A stretch of 64,000 nucleotides of DNA, from contig JARGOS010000001.1 in assembly GCA_029212505.1 (NCBI GenBank), forward strand, positions 354,123-418,122, written 5' to 3'. The stretch comes from Legionellaceae bacterium (GTDB taxonomy: Bacteria; Pseudomonadota; Gammaproteobacteria; Legionellales; Legionellaceae). Shown piece after piece: positions 52,752 through 62,083 of this stretch. The position numbers and the translations under genes are program-made. Each line of letters starts with the position of its first letter. Position 1 is the first letter of the stretch. The notes beneath the pieces were generated by a model. The model was not told where the DNA came from, made no database searches, and was given only the letters and a program-made list of their open reading frames with translations.

Positions 52752-53873
52752 ATGAAAATCTATTTAGTTGGGGGGGCGGTTCGTGATCAATTGCTCGGCG
52801 AGCCTTTTCATGAGCGTGATTGGGTTGTGGTCGGTGGTACGCCCGATGAGCTATTAAAGCAGGGTTATCAGCAAGTCGGTCGTGACTTTCCTGTATTTTT
52901 GCATCCAAAATCAAAAGAAGAATATGCGCTGGCACGTACCGAACGTAAAGCCGGGGATGGTTATTATGGATTTGTGTGTGATTTTAATTCCAGCGTGACG
53001 CTCGAAGAAGATTTAAGTCGACGGGATCTTACGATCAATGCCATGGCTATGGATGATGATGGGCAGGTGATTGATCCTTACGGTGGACAACGCGATCTAG
53101 CGGCCAAGCAGCTCAAACATGTATCACCTGCTTTTTCTGAAGATCCTGTGCGTGTGTTACGTGTGGCGCGCTTTGCGGCACGTTATTTTCATCTTGGGTT
53201 TGTGGTTGCTGATAAAACCTGTGCTCTTATACAAAAAATGGCTGAAAGGGGTGACCTTGCTCACTTGGTTCCTGAGCGTGTTTGGCAAGAGTGGCACAAG
53301 AGCTTGTACGGTCAGCATCCCGAAATTTTTATTAAAGTATTACACGCTTGTGATGCACTGATTGCTGTATTACCTGAGCTTCATGACGGTATGGATTTAA
53401 AAGCTTTGGTGGCTGCAAGTAAAATATCTCATGATCCTGTGATTCGCTTTGCTGCACTTGTTCATGGCCTTCGGGAAGAAAAGGTAGAAGCGTTATGTCA
53501 GCGCTTGCGCATACCGAATGAATATCAGCAATTAGCGCTGTTAAGCACAAACTATGCGGATCAAATTTTAGCTTTATCGCATTTAAGTGCTGAAGATAGC
53601 GTAACGGCGCTTGAGCGGATTGATCCATTTCGTCGTTATGCTCGATTTGATGCCTTGTTAAGGGTGTGTGAAGCGCGTACGATGGCTGAGGGTGTAGACG
53701 ATATGGATGATGTTGAATATATTGCGCGGTGGAAGCAAGTTTTTGAAGTCTGTCAGCATATTAACCCTCGTGTACTAATAGAGGAGGGGTATCAAGGTGA
53801 ACAAATTAAGCATCAACTCCATGAGCGCCGTGTTATGGCTGTACATGCCCTAATCAATAACTGGGAAAAATAA
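52752..53873 (+). CDS. cca: CCA-adding tRNA nucleotidyltransferase
   Basis: 373 residues. N-terminal head MKIYLVGGAVRDQLLGEPFHERDWVVVGGTPDEL has the GG..R(D)..DWD-like acidic pair, followed by RRDLTINAMAMDDDGQVIDPYGGQRDL and VLRVARFAARY, all CCA enzyme motifs. It adds or repairs the 3' CCA of tRNAs. The C-terminal HD domain of long enterobacterial forms is absent. 12 bp before orn. Confidence 0.95.
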   Translation: MKIYLVGGAVRDQLLGEPFHERDWVVVGGTPDELLKQGYQQVGRDFPVFLHPKSKEEYALARTERKAGDGYYGFVCDFNSSVTLEEDLSRRDLTINAMAMDDDGQVIDPYGGQRDLAAKQLKHVSPAFSEDPVRVLRVARFAARYFHLGFVVADKTCALIQKMAERGDLAHLVPERVWQEWHKSLYGQHPEIFIKVLHACDALIAVLPELHDGMDLKALVAASKISHDPVIRFAALVHGLREEKVEALCQRLRIPNEYQQLALLSTNYADQILALSHLSAEDSVTALERIDPFRRYARFDALLRVCEARTMAEGVDDMDDVEYIARWKQVFEVCQHINPRVLIEEGYQGEQIKHQLHERRVMAVHALINNWEK

Positions 53874-53884
53874 CTGGATAACGC

Positions 53885-54430
53885 ATGAAACATAAGCAAA
53901 ATTTAATTTGGATTGATTTAGAAATGACAGGGCTTTCGCCTGAGCATGATCGGATTATTGAGATCGCAACAATTGTCACGGATAAAAATTTAAATATTTT
54001 GGATGAAGGCCCGATGCTTGCCATTCATCAATCCGAAGAGCGTTTAGACGGTATGGATGACTGGAATACCAAGCAACATAACGCGTCGGGCTTGGTTCAG
54101 CGTGTTCAAAACAGTCGTATGACCGAAGCCGATGCAGAGCAAAAAACGTTAGCCTTTTTGAAAGCTTATGTAAATAAAGGCGTGTCGCCGATGTGCGGGA
54201 ACACGATTTGCCAAGATCGTCGTTTTTTGTGCAATTATATGCCCGAGCTCGCGTCATTTTTTCATTATCGTAATTTAGACGTGAGTACGTTGAAAGAGCT
54301 TGCGATGCGATGGGCACCGGGATTAATCAAAGGCGTTGAGAAAAAATCCAAACATTTAGCGCTCGATGATATTAAAGATTCTATAGATGAGTTAAAATAT
54401 TACAGAAAGCATTTTATTAAAGATTTTTAG
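53885..54430 (+). CDS. orn: Oligoribonuclease
   Basis: 181 residues. [28 protein letters not shown] carries the DEDD motif I (Asp, Glu), [22 protein letters not shown] the next acidic motif and [17 protein letters not shown] the last. It degrades two- to five-nucleotide RNAs, including pGpG from c-di-GMP turnover. The length and ends are canonical. Confidence 0.97.
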   Translation: MKHKQNLIWIDLEMTGLSPEHDRIIEIATIVTDKNLNILDEGPMLAIHQSEERLDGMDDWNTKQHNASGLVQRVQNSRMTEADAEQKTLAFLKAYVNKGVSPMCGNTICQDRRFLCNYMPELASFFHYRNLDVSTLKELAMRWAPGLIKGVEKKSKHLALDDIKDSIDELKYYRKHFIKDF

Positions 54431-54448
54431 ATCGTTTAGAGATAGCGT

Positions 54449-55123
54449 ATGACAACTGAATTAAAGCGAGAAATATTAGAATTACCAAATGGAGCAAAAA
54501 AGCTTTTATTGCACTCCTGCTGTGCGCCTTGTTCGGGTGAGGTGATGGAAGCCTTGACGGCATCAGGAATTGAATTTGCCATCTTTTTTTATAACCCTAA
54601 TATTCATCCTGTTCAAGAATATGAAATACGTAAACAAGAAAACAAACGGTTTGCAGAAAAGCATAATATTCCGTGCATTGATGCTGATTATGATAAAGAT
54701 AACTGGTTTGAACGTGTCAAAGGACTAGAGTGGGAGCCTGAGCGTGGCAAGCGTTGCACGGCATGCTTTGATATGCGTTTTGAACGTACTGCCTTGTATG
54801 CACATGAACATGGTTTTCCTGTGATTTGTAGTTCGCTTGGGATTTCACGCTGGAAAGATATGAATCAAATTAATGCATCCGGTGAGCGTGCGGCCGCACG
54901 TTACGACAACATGACGTATTGGACGTACAATTGGCGCAAAGGCGGTGGTGCTGCTCGCATGTATGAAATTGCTAAGCGCGAAGAGTTTTATAAGCAGGAA
55001 TATTGCGGCTGTGTGTATTCATTGCGAGATACCAATCGCTGGCGTAAGAAAAATGATCGTGAACGGATTCATATCGGCGTGAATTATTACGAAGCAGCTG
55101 ATGCTGATTCTAACCCATCATAA
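54449..55123 (+). CDS. queH: Epoxyqueuosine reductase QueH
   Basis: 224 residues. The [16 protein letters not shown]-terminus with the Cys-rich FeS ligand set, later [16 protein letters not shown] and [12 protein letters not shown] at the C-terminus, match QueH (DUF208). It performs the final step of queuosine synthesis in tRNA, as the non-homologous replacement of QueG. The stop at 55123 faces the convergent small gene on the minus strand, overlapping it by 14 bp. Confidence 0.93.
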   Translation: MTTELKREILELPNGAKKLLLHSCCAPCSGEVMEALTASGIEFAIFFYNPNIHPVQEYEIRKQENKRFAEKHNIPCIDADYDKDNWFERVKGLEWEPERGKRCTACFDMRFERTALYAHEHGFPVICSSLGISRWKDMNQINASGERAAARYDNMTYWTYNWRKGGGAARMYEIAKREEFYKQEYCGCVYSLRDTNRWRKKNDRERIHIGVNYYEAADADSNPS

Positions 55124-55697
55124 CCGGGTTATGTTCAGAATCAGAATCATAATCAGAATCTTCAGTAAGACTTCTCAATAAAGAGAGGTGGCTCCTGTAC
55201 ACGCGAAGTGTTGGGATTGTGTCACGCGTCGGTGTGCCTGAGGACATGGATGGCAGAAGTCCAAATCGCTCTGAGTTTGGTCGTGGAGATGCTAAATCAA
55301 AGGGTTGACGACGTAACTTTCTCGTGCCCTCCAGGGTGTTTAAATGTCCTGTTGATGCAGGTAGATGATTAGGTAAACGAGCATTTAAACTAGGGATAGG
55401 TAACGAAGTAGCAGCTCTGGCTACGGGAGAATGAGCAACACTTGAAAGAGAGGGCGTTGTTGATCCTGACGTTGAGCCATCACTTGCGGCTTGATTATCA
55501 ATAATAGGAAAAAAACCGCTTGCTTTCATCGAAAGATGTTGTAGTTTAGGCAAGCGCTGTGTTCGTGGTCGTAGCTCTGTATGCTCCACCGGGATGCTTT
55601 CCATATCATCGAATAATCCTTGCTCCTCAGTGTCCATGACCCTTGGTATTTTTAATGCGGGTAATTTTTTATTTTTCAAACCAGATGATGTGTTCAT
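55110..55697 (-). CDS. Ser/Pro-rich protein of unknown function
   Basis: About 195 residues from ATG 55697; the frame also runs up to 55760. Low complexity: many Ser, Pro, Arg, Thr and Leu, with [15 protein letters not shown] and a C-terminus [22 protein letters not shown] acidic serine cluster. No fold or domain recognised. Such soluble, disordered, serine-rich proteins in this type of genome are often secreted, but there is no direct sign here. The 3' end overlaps queH by 14 bp on the other strand. Confidence 0.55.
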   Translation of the reverse strand: MNTSSGLKNKKLPALKIPRVMDTEEQGLFDDMESIPVEHTELRPRTQRLPKLQHLSMKASGFFPIIDNQAASDGSTSGSTTPSLSSVAHSPVARAATSLPIPSLNARLPNHLPASTGHLNTLEGTRKLRRQPFDLASPRPNSERFGLLPSMSSGTPTRDTIPTLRVYRSHLSLLRSLTEDSDYDSDSEHNPVMMG

Positions 55698-55846
55698 GGG
55701 AGATTCTTTGAGGGGTAAATTTGAGCATAATATCGCAAGAAATGACCACAAGCAAAGCATTATGATCTATCTTGGTTTTTTTAGTCATAATAATGGGTCT
55801 ATACTGAATAGGTTTGTTTGCATGCACTTAAATCTAGGGGATAAAC

Positions 55847-56491
55847 ATGAAGCTGTTTCGGTACGGTAAATTGGGGCATGAAAAGCCAGGAATGCTTGAT
55901 GCTTCCGGCCTATTGCGTGATTTGTCTGAACATCTGGTTGATTTAGACCCTGAGCATCTGCCCGATGAGACCATCTTAAAACGCTTACAAGCATTAGATA
56001 TTGAAACACTGCCTGTGTTAGATCCTTCGGTGCATATCACAGCATGTTTGAACCGCCCAGGAAAATTAGTTTGCGTGGGACTTAACTCAGCATTACATAC
56101 TCGCGAGCTCGGACTAAACTTAATGCCCAAGCAAGACATGCTGCTTTTCATGAAACCGACATCGGCCATATGTGGCCCTCACGATCCTATTTTATACACA
56201 CGCATGATGAAAAAATTAGACTGGGAAGCTGAGCTGGGTATTGTGATCGGTAAGCAAGGTAAATATATTCAGCAAGAAGACGCGCGTGATTATATTCATC
56301 ATGATACGGCCGTGGTGAGCTATGTCAGCCAATACTTTACGCTTTATCCTGGCGATATTATTTCGATGGGGTCAGCCCCAGGTAATGCAAAATCCTGGGG
56401 TGAAGATCAATATCTTAAGCCTGGCGATGAGGTGGTTTTGTCTATTGAAGGTTTAGGTACGCAAAGACAAACGGTTATTCATGAGCCTTGA
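55847..56491 (+). CDS. Fumarylacetoacetate hydrolase family protein
   Basis: 214 residues. LVCVGLNSALHTRELGL, MKPTSAICGPHDPILY and KKLDWEAELGIVIGKQGKYIQQEDARDYI are core FAH motifs with the acidic metal ligands (DWEAELG). The usual C-terminal GDxxxxxxxGLGTQRQ segment is present, read here as IEGLGTQRQTVI. It likely hydrolyses a C-C bond in a diketo acid such as 2-hydroxyhepta-2,4-diene-1,7-dioate or oxaloacetate; the substrate is unknown. Its 3' end overlaps hemY by 13 bp on the other strand. Confidence 0.9.
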   Translation: MKLFRYGKLGHEKPGMLDASGLLRDLSEHLVDLDPEHLPDETILKRLQALDIETLPVLDPSVHITACLNRPGKLVCVGLNSALHTRELGLNLMPKQDMLLFMKPTSAICGPHDPILYTRMMKKLDWEAELGIVIGKQGKYIQQEDARDYIHHDTAVVSYVSQYFTLYPGDIISMGSAPGNAKSWGEDQYLKPGDEVVLSIEGLGTQRQTVIHEP

Positions 56492-57675
56492 TATTCTTTA
56501 AGTAACAAAGCTTTATTTAAACCTTGTTGGTAGGCTGAAAACGCGCCTGATATATCATCCAGCGCTTCTAATAACTCACCCAGTACCGCGTACGTCTCGG
56601 GAGCTTCGGCAATCGCCAAACTTTGGTCTAGGTGCGTGCGCGCCTTGCCCCATAATTTTTGAGCAATATAAAACTTTCCGAGGCAACGGTGCAGGGCAGG
56701 TGAAAGCGCATGTTGCTTAAGTAACGACTCAAGCGCATGCAGTTTTGCGTAGGCTGGCTTTAATTCACTGTAAGCTGAGATTAAACGATCATGATAATGT
56801 TTTTGGAACGCGCGACGTAAGTAGGATTCTGCTTCTGAATCTTTGTTTTGCTGCATGAGTGCACGGCTATACAGTGCGATGAGTTCAGGGTCATGTTTTA
56901 ATTTTTTGGGCAATGTATCAACGAGCTTGTGCAATGCATCCCATTGTGATTGCTGAACATACCTATACATCCCTTCAAGATAAGCACGGTGCTGCAGCGT
57001 ATTAAATTCCACTTCAGATAAGGCCTTATGGCGCGTAAGATCAGGTAAAAGCTGAATCAGTTGGGGCCAGTCGGCAATGGCCTCGTAGAGACGGGCGAGT
57101 AATTTTAATACATAAGGATGGCGCGGTGATAAATCATGGAGGTGGCGTAAGGTTGCGAGTGCTTGCTCCCATTGCTGATGAGCAATTTGAAGTTGTGCTT
57201 GTGTCAGTTCAACGGCAATTTTTGCATCAGGCATCGATTGCTGTGCTTCGCGTAAATAATCATCACGCAACTTGGGCTCGTCTAGCTCTTGTGCAGCGCG
57301 TGCAGCAACCAAGTAGTTAATCAGCGGTGTGTCGGCATCGGGCAGGGCTTGCATTAAATGTGTTTTAGCCAATTTCCAGTGACCTTCGCTAAACTCGATT
57401 AATCCTTGGGTTGTTTTATTGCGCGCACGTCCTGCGCGGCGCTTCAGACGCCAATGATGCCAGCTTGCGGGTAAATGGATGGTTTTATTATACGACGCAA
57501 AGAAAAGGTGAAGTACAGCAAAGGTAAGCATGATTGCAGCAACAGCAACCCATACGGTGGTTTCGAGCGTCCAATGGCGAAAAACGAACAAAACATAACC
57601 CGGATCGCCATGCAAATGAAGGCCAAGCCAGGTCGAGGCAAAAAGAAGAAGTAAAATCAGAAGGATTTTCATCAT
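56479..57675 (-). CDS. hemY: HemY protein
   Basis: 398 residues. Two N-terminal hydrophobic helices (ILLILLLLFASTWLGLHL and VWVAVAAIMLTFAVLHLFF) anchor it to the inner membrane, followed by a TPR-rich domain (for example WEQALATLRHLHDLSPRHPYVLKLLARLYEAIADW). It is the last gene of hemCDXY. Its role is thought to be structural in the porphyrin-synthesis complex; the molecular role is unclear. ATG overlaps the hemX stop. Confidence 0.92.
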   Translation of the reverse strand: MMKILLILLLLFASTWLGLHLHGDPGYVLFVFRHWTLETTVWVAVAAIMLTFAVLHLFFASYNKTIHLPASWHHWRLKRRAGRARNKTTQGLIEFSEGHWKLAKTHLMQALPDADTPLINYLVAARAAQELDEPKLRDDYLREAQQSMPDAKIAVELTQAQLQIAHQQWEQALATLRHLHDLSPRHPYVLKLLARLYEAIADWPQLIQLLPDLTRHKALSEVEFNTLQHRAYLEGMYRYVQQSQWDALHKLVDTLPKKLKHDPELIALYSRALMQQNKDSEAESYLRRAFQKHYHDRLISAYSELKPAYAKLHALESLLKQHALSPALHRCLGKFYIAQKLWGKARTHLDQSLAIAEAPETYAVLGELLEALDDISGAFSAYQQGLNKALLLKEYQGS

Positions 57676-58688
57676 GATGCGTTTCCTTCTTCAGATGATG
57701 CGGGGGTGTTAATCAGCTGATTAAGTGCCGTTAACGCTTGGTCGGGAATAATGATATCCGTACGTAAAGCGACCGTATCGAGTTGCTTGATTTGCCCAAT
57801 TAAGGCTTGTGTGGCCGTCGCTTCGGATGAAAACGTGCGTTCGAGGTTTGTCACCGCTTGAGCGAGTGCTAAGTGATAAACGGCATCGTTACGTTCTAAA
57901 ATAGCCCACGTGGCTTCTTGGAGGTTAAGGCGCACCGTTGCGGACAGCATCGCTTCGTAAGCCAAGGTGGGTTTGGGATCAAGCGTCTCGGTTGTGTGAC
58001 GGATCACCACCAAATTTTTTAAGAATTTCATAAGCACACCCATGTTACTCGGTGCCTCAGAGGTTTGTTCAGCTGATTTTTCTTTATCTTCTTGATCTTG
58101 AGGTAAAGCAATGATTGGAAGGTGAAACGTTCTTGCTTCTATGGCATCTAAGCGCGTAAGTAATGCAGTCACATCGGTTGTGGGTGCGCCCAGCTGCTCT
58201 GTTAAGTCGTGTGCCAAGCCTTCACGTACTGCTAACAGCTTTGAGTGATGAATGGGGGCTAAAATCGTATCGGCTTCACGAAGCATGGCAATCGTTGTGT
58301 CTTTATCAGTACCCCAATGTGCGTTAAGTGCCGCAAGCTCAAGCAGGTGACGGGCCTTGAGTAACCGCCAGTCATCGGTGAGGTTATTGTATTCTTGACG
58401 TGTGTCCTGAAGATTATTGCTCAAGGTATTGAGCTTCTCCTGCCACGTTGCTTGGGTTTTTTGAACATGGATATGTTGGTTTTTTAGGCGGGCCTCAAGA
58501 TTGGCTTGTTGTTCGTTTAGTAGGCTAAGCCCGGTATTGATGTGATGTGTTTGATGTTCGATGGTCTGGGTGAGCTGCCAAGTTAAAACCAGGGCTGAAA
58601 TCGCGAGTAGCATCGCACCGAGTGCAATCAACCAAGGGATATTTTTAGAGACCGAAGGTTTTGTTTTTGAGGGGGGCGATGCTGTCAT
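57672..58688 (-). CDS. hemX: HemX protein (uroporphyrin-III C-methyltransferase-like)
   Basis: 338 residues. A short cytoplasmic N-terminus is followed by one membrane helix (WLIALGAMLLAISALVLTWQL), then a coiled coil (about 50-120) with HHINTGLSLLNEQQANLEARL and a C-terminal alpha-rich domain. HemX sits in hemCDXY and has no proven enzymatic activity. It overlaps hemY by 4 bp and is 13 bp after hemD. Confidence 0.9.
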   Translation of the reverse strand: MTASPPSKTKPSVSKNIPWLIALGAMLLAISALVLTWQLTQTIEHQTHHINTGLSLLNEQQANLEARLKNQHIHVQKTQATWQEKLNTLSNNLQDTRQEYNNLTDDWRLLKARHLLELAALNAHWGTDKDTTIAMLREADTILAPIHHSKLLAVREGLAHDLTEQLGAPTTDVTALLTRLDAIEARTFHLPIIALPQDQEDKEKSAEQTSEAPSNMGVLMKFLKNLVVIRHTTETLDPKPTLAYEAMLSATVRLNLQEATWAILERNDAVYHLALAQAVTNLERTFSSEATATQALIGQIKQLDTVALRTDIIIPDQALTALNQLINTPASSEEGNAS

Positions 58689-58701
58689 GACGTCATGATC
58701 C

Positions 58702-59442
58702 TTATGATATAGAAGAATAGCTTAAGAGCTGATGTATGATACGGTCATATGAACTCACGAGAACGGTTTTTATACCGCGTTTGTGTGCTGCTTGACGCAA
58801 TCGTTCACTGATGACAACGTAAGGTTTACTGCAAAGCCAAGCGTGTGCTTGCTTAGCAAAGAGCTCAAATAAATGCACCAGCGCTGTTTCACTCGTTATC
58901 AGTATAATATCGACAGCGTCTTCATGCCAGAGTGTTTCGATACGTTTTTTAGAATGATGGGGTAAAACGCGCTGGTAAACTTCGCGTATATCAACCTCGG
59001 CGCCTCGTGCGGATAATGCGGTCTGAATCAAGGTACGCCCGCCTTGGCCTTTAATCAGTAAGATGTTTTTATGTTGAATTTGTTTGTATTGTAATGCATC
59101 GAGCATGAGTAAATGCTCGCTGTTGGCTTCTTGGGGGCACGTAGCTGAAGATAAACCATAATGCATGAGTGCATCGGCTGTGCCTTGGCCTATCGCAAAA
59201 TATTGAATTTCATGGGGCCAATGTTGTGATGCTAAGCTTGCAAAAAAACAGTGAACTGCATTTGGACTGGTAAAAATTGCGGCATGAATATGATTTAGAT
59301 TGATTTTTATGGGTATAGGTTTAATTTCTAGCAGAGGTAAATTAACAGAGATGCCTCCAGCCTCTTCGATTGCTTGTGTCAGTGAAGAGGCTTGTTGCTC
59401 GGGGCGTGTATTCAGCACACGCAAGTGATTGAGATTATGCAT
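58702..59442 (-). CDS. hemD: Uroporphyrinogen-III synthase
   Basis: About 246 residues from ATG 59442. LRVLNTRPEQQASSLTQAIEEAGG opens the HemD fold, and AIFTSPNAVHCFFASL, FAIGQGTADAL and VDIILITSETALVHLFEL follow. The longer frame up to 59658 reads within hemC and is ignored. The ATGCATAA junction overlaps the hemC stop by 8 bp. Enzyme: inverts ring D and closes hydroxymethylbilane. Confidence 0.92.
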   Translation of the reverse strand: MHNLNHLRVLNTRPEQQASSLTQAIEEAGGISVNLPLLEIKPIPIKINLNHIHAAIFTSPNAVHCFFASLASQHWPHEIQYFAIGQGTADALMHYGLSSATCPQEANSEHLLMLDALQYKQIQHKNILLIKGQGGRTLIQTALSARGAEVDIREVYQRVLPHHSKKRIETLWHEDAVDIILITSETALVHLFELFAKQAHAWLCSKPYVVISERLRQAAHKRGIKTVLVSSYDRIIHQLLSYSSIS

Positions 59443-60370
59443 GGAGAAGCAAGGCAGCTGCACCTTTTGAGAGCATGCTGTGTGCAGAACGCTCGGCGAG
59501 CTGGAGTATTTCTTGAGGTGTACCCACCTGGGTATCACGTATAATGGTTGCACCATCGGCTGAGGCGACCAAAGCATCAAGCGTGAGCTTGTTCTTGTGG
59601 TGTGCTTCACGGCAATATACGGCAACCGGTGTGTGGCAGGTTCCGCCGAGCATCGCATTCACCGTACGTTCGGCTTGAACACATAAAGCTGAATGCGCAT
59701 CATGCAGCGGTTCGAGTAATTGTTGTAATGCGGTATCGTTTGCTCGGCATTCAATACCGAGCGCACCTTGACCTGGTGAGGGGAGCATGATGCTGCTGGG
59801 TAGCGTTTCTTGAATACGTGCTTCAAGGCCAAGGCGCTCAAGTCCTGCTGCAGCTAAGATAATCGCGTCATAATCTTCCGTATCCAATTTTTTTAACCGT
59901 GTGCCGACATTTCCTCGAATAGGTTTTATGGTGAGATCAGGTCTTAAAGCTAATAATTGAGAGGCACGTCGTAAGCTTGAGGTTCCAACCACAGCACCTT
60001 GGGGGAGGCAAGCGAGGCTTGGGTATTGATTGCTCACGAATGCATCCGTTGGCGTTTGTCGTGCAAAAATCGTGTCGAGCACGAGGCCTTCAGGACATAC
60101 TGCAGGTACATCTTTCATGGAGTGCACAGCAAGATCGGCGCGACCATCGAGCAAAGCTTCTTCGAGCTCTTTGACGAATAAACCTTTTCCACCAATTTCA
60201 AGCAGTTTTTTGTCAGCAAAGCGATCGCCTGACGTGGTCATGGGGAGTAATTCGATGGATAGAGACGGCCAATGCTCCAAGAGTTTGTCACGCGCATAGT
60301 AAGCTTGCCAAAGGGCTAGTGGACTTTGTCGTGTCGCAATACGAAGATGTTGGCAATTTTTTTGTGGCAT
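59435..60370 (-). CDS. hemC: Porphobilinogen deaminase (hydroxymethylbilane synthase)
   Basis: About 311 residues from ATG 60370; a start at 60406 would add 12. LRIATRQSPLALWQAYYARDKL, KGLFVKELEEALLDGRADLAVHSMKD, GTSSLRRASQLL, RGNVGTRLKKLD and the dipyrromethane Cys in MLGGTCHTPVAV are all seen. It joins four porphobilinogens. First gene of hemCDXY, divergent from ftsB. Confidence 0.96.
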   Translation of the reverse strand: MPQKNCQHLRIATRQSPLALWQAYYARDKLLEHWPSLSIELLPMTTSGDRFADKKLLEIGGKGLFVKELEEALLDGRADLAVHSMKDVPAVCPEGLVLDTIFARQTPTDAFVSNQYPSLACLPQGAVVGTSSLRRASQLLALRPDLTIKPIRGNVGTRLKKLDTEDYDAIILAAAGLERLGLEARIQETLPSSIMLPSPGQGALGIECRANDTALQQLLEPLHDAHSALCVQAERTVNAMLGGTCHTPVAVYCREAHHKNKLTLDALVASADGATIIRDTQVGTPQEILQLAERSAHSMLSKGAAALLLHA

Positions 60371-60430
60371 AGGGCGTTCGTGTATGTGAGAATGAGGCGT
60401 CATCATAACATGCTTTTAAGCGGAGATAAT

Positions 60431-60700
60431 ATGCGCGTTATTGTCATAGGACTGGTGTTGGTATTGATGGGGCTGCAATATAAATTATGGTTTGGTGGTG
60501 ATAGCTTGCCGATGTGGTTACGTGCCGAAAAAAAAATGAATGCACGTATGGCAGAAAATCAGGAACTGACAGCGCGTAATCGTGCACTTGAAGCGGATGT
60601 CAACGAGCTTAAATCAGGTGATCAAGCGCTAGAAGAGCGTGCGCGTTATGATTTAGGCATGATAAAAGACGATGAAACGTATTATCATTTTGTGAATTAA
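60431..60700 (+). CDS. ftsB: Cell division protein FtsB
   Basis: 89 residues. A single N-terminal membrane helix (VIVIGLVLVLMGLQYKLWF) is followed by a coiled coil (ENQELTARNRALEADVNELKSG). The C-terminus EERARYDLGMIKDDETYYHFV matches FtsB. It forms the FtsQLB divisome complex. ATG 60431 has GGAGAT upstream, discarding the longer frame from 60326. Confidence 0.9.
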   Translation: MRVIVIGLVLVLMGLQYKLWFGGDSLPMWLRAEKKMNARMAENQELTARNRALEADVNELKSGDQALEERARYDLGMIKDDETYYHFVN

Positions 60701-60731
60701 ATTTTTATATTAATCTGGAGCAAGATATTTT

Positions 60732-61055
60732 ATGGCTATTAAACAAATTGATGCACACACATTAAAACAATGGATCGAACAGGATGAGGCGCTTGTGATT
60801 GATGTTCGCGAACCTTCTGAATATGCGTCTGAGCATCTTGCTGAAGCGACGTTGATACCGCTTGCGACGATAAGTTTAAGTGCTTTGCCGGAAGCTCATC
60901 CTGCACGTAAACTTGTTGTGCATTGCCGCTCTGGTAAGCGTAGTCAGTTTGCGTGTGAGCAGCTCCTGCAAGAAGACCCGTCGCTTGAAATTTATAATTT
61001 AGAAGACGGTATTCTTGGATGGATGGCATGCGGTTATCCTGTTCATGCTGCTTAA
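60732..61055 (+). CDS. Rhodanese-like domain protein
   Basis: 107 residues, a single rhodanese domain. VIDVREPSEYASEHLAEATLIPL and the active loop CRSGKRSQ (Cys about 60), then IYNLEDGILGWMACGYPV. A sulfur-transferase or sensor of sulfane sulfur. It is 38 bp before a TauE/SafE-type permease, so the pair probably moves reduced sulfur compounds. No membrane helix, unlike the YgaP-like gene at 32279. Confidence 0.88.
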   Translation: MAIKQIDAHTLKQWIEQDEALVIDVREPSEYASEHLAEATLIPLATISLSALPEAHPARKLVVHCRSGKRSQFACEQLLQEDPSLEIYNLEDGILGWMACGYPVHAA

Positions 61056-61093
61056 TACAGCGTCTTGAAGCGATGATTTGTGAGTAATTAAAT

Positions 61094-61906
61094 TTGTTGA
61101 TTATCTTGGGTTTTGTTCTGTCCAGTATCATGGGGTTGCTGCTTGGTTTGATTGGTAGTGGCGGCTCGATGCTTACCGTGCCTATTTTAGTATATTTGTT
61201 TGGTATGAAGCCTCATGTAGCGGCAGGATACTCGCTTTTGGTGGTGGGTAGTACCGCAGCCGTGGGGGTTGTGAATTATTGGCGACAAGGTTTGATTAAA
61301 ACGCGAGATACGTTAGTGTTTGTTTTGCCTTCGACGTTTATGATTTTGTTGACCCGTGGTTATCTTGTGCCGGCTCTTCCTGATCCTATCCTGACAGTCT
61401 TAGGATACTCGCTTTCGCGAGGCGCTTTCATCATGAGCTTATTTGCGCTCTTGATGTTACTGGCAGGTTCGCTCATGCTCAAGCCCGTAGCTACAAGCTC
61501 TAAAAACAGGCCATCGTATGATCCTTACGATCATCCGATCAAACTGTGCTTAGGTAGTGGTATGGTGGGTTTACTCGCGGGGCTGGTTGGTGCGGGTGGT
61601 GGTTTTTTAATTATTCCTGTTTTAATTATTTTGTATGGTTTAACCATGAAGCAAGCCATAGGTACATCGCTCGCTGTGATCATGGTGAACTCATTGCTGG
61701 GCTTTCAAGGTGATTGGCTGATTGCAGGCATCGATATAGACTGGTCTATTTTGGGTCCATTTTTAGGGCTGGCAATTTTAGGCATGTTTGTCGGGATTAG
61801 GTTTAATCAACGTGTTGATGGTGTTAAATTAAAACGAGGTTTTGCAATATTTATGCTGTTGCTTGGATGCAGTATTTTATTGAAAGAAATGTATGTATTT
61901 ATTTAA
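61094..61906 (+). CDS. TauE/SafE-type sulfite/organosulfonate exporter family permease
   Basis: 270 residues with seven to eight hydrophobic segments and the paired motifs GLLLGLIGSGGSMLTVPILVY and GLLAGLVGAGGGFLIIPVLII of the DUF81 family. Start TTG at 61094 (or the next TTG). These proteins export sulfite, thiosulfate or sulfoacetate, or take up thiosulfate. The adjacent rhodanese gene supports a sulfur role. Confidence 0.85.
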   Translation: MLIILGFVLSSIMGLLLGLIGSGGSMLTVPILVYLFGMKPHVAAGYSLLVVGSTAAVGVVNYWRQGLIKTRDTLVFVLPSTFMILLTRGYLVPALPDPILTVLGYSLSRGAFIMSLFALLMLLAGSLMLKPVATSSKNRPSYDPYDHPIKLCLGSGMVGLLAGLVGAGGGFLIIPVLIILYGLTMKQAIGTSLAVIMVNSLLGFQGDWLIAGIDIDWSILGPFLGLAILGMFVGIRFNQRVDGVKLKRGFAIFMLLLGCSILLKEMYVFI

Positions 61907-61935
61907 GATGTTGAGATATTATTTTTCAGTATCTT

Positions 61936-62048
61936 TAGGGTTTGTTGACAATTGGCTGAAAACCCACATAAAGACTTATTTTTTGTCTGGATGCCTCGGT
62001 CAAGCCGAGGCACGTTAGGCGTCGGGGGCCAATTGTCAACACGCCCTA
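61936..62048. mobile_element. Short inverted-repeat element (MITE-like, TA flanked)
   Basis: Left TAGGGTTTGTTGACAATTGG and right CCAATTGTCAACACGCCCTA are imperfect terminal inverted repeats of about 21 bp. TA lies at both ends, as in Tc1/IS630 insertions. The inside holds one palindromic element (61987-62020). No ORF inside. Mobilised in trans if at all. Confidence 0.65.
61987..62020 (+). repeat. Palindromic element copy
   Basis: CTGGATGCCTCGG, TCAA loop, CCGAGGCACGTTAGGC. The stem GCCTCGG/CCGAGGC is perfect. It nearly matches the in-gene copy at 5014-5046. Confidence 0.7.
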
Positions 62049-62083
62049 GTGTAATGTCATTTGATAAATAATGGAGATTAGAA

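Noticed and set aside
59442..59658. A 318-residue HemD with extended N-terminus
   Set aside because: The extension is the antisense-free overlap with hemC in another frame; the family start is at MHNLNHLRVLNTRP.
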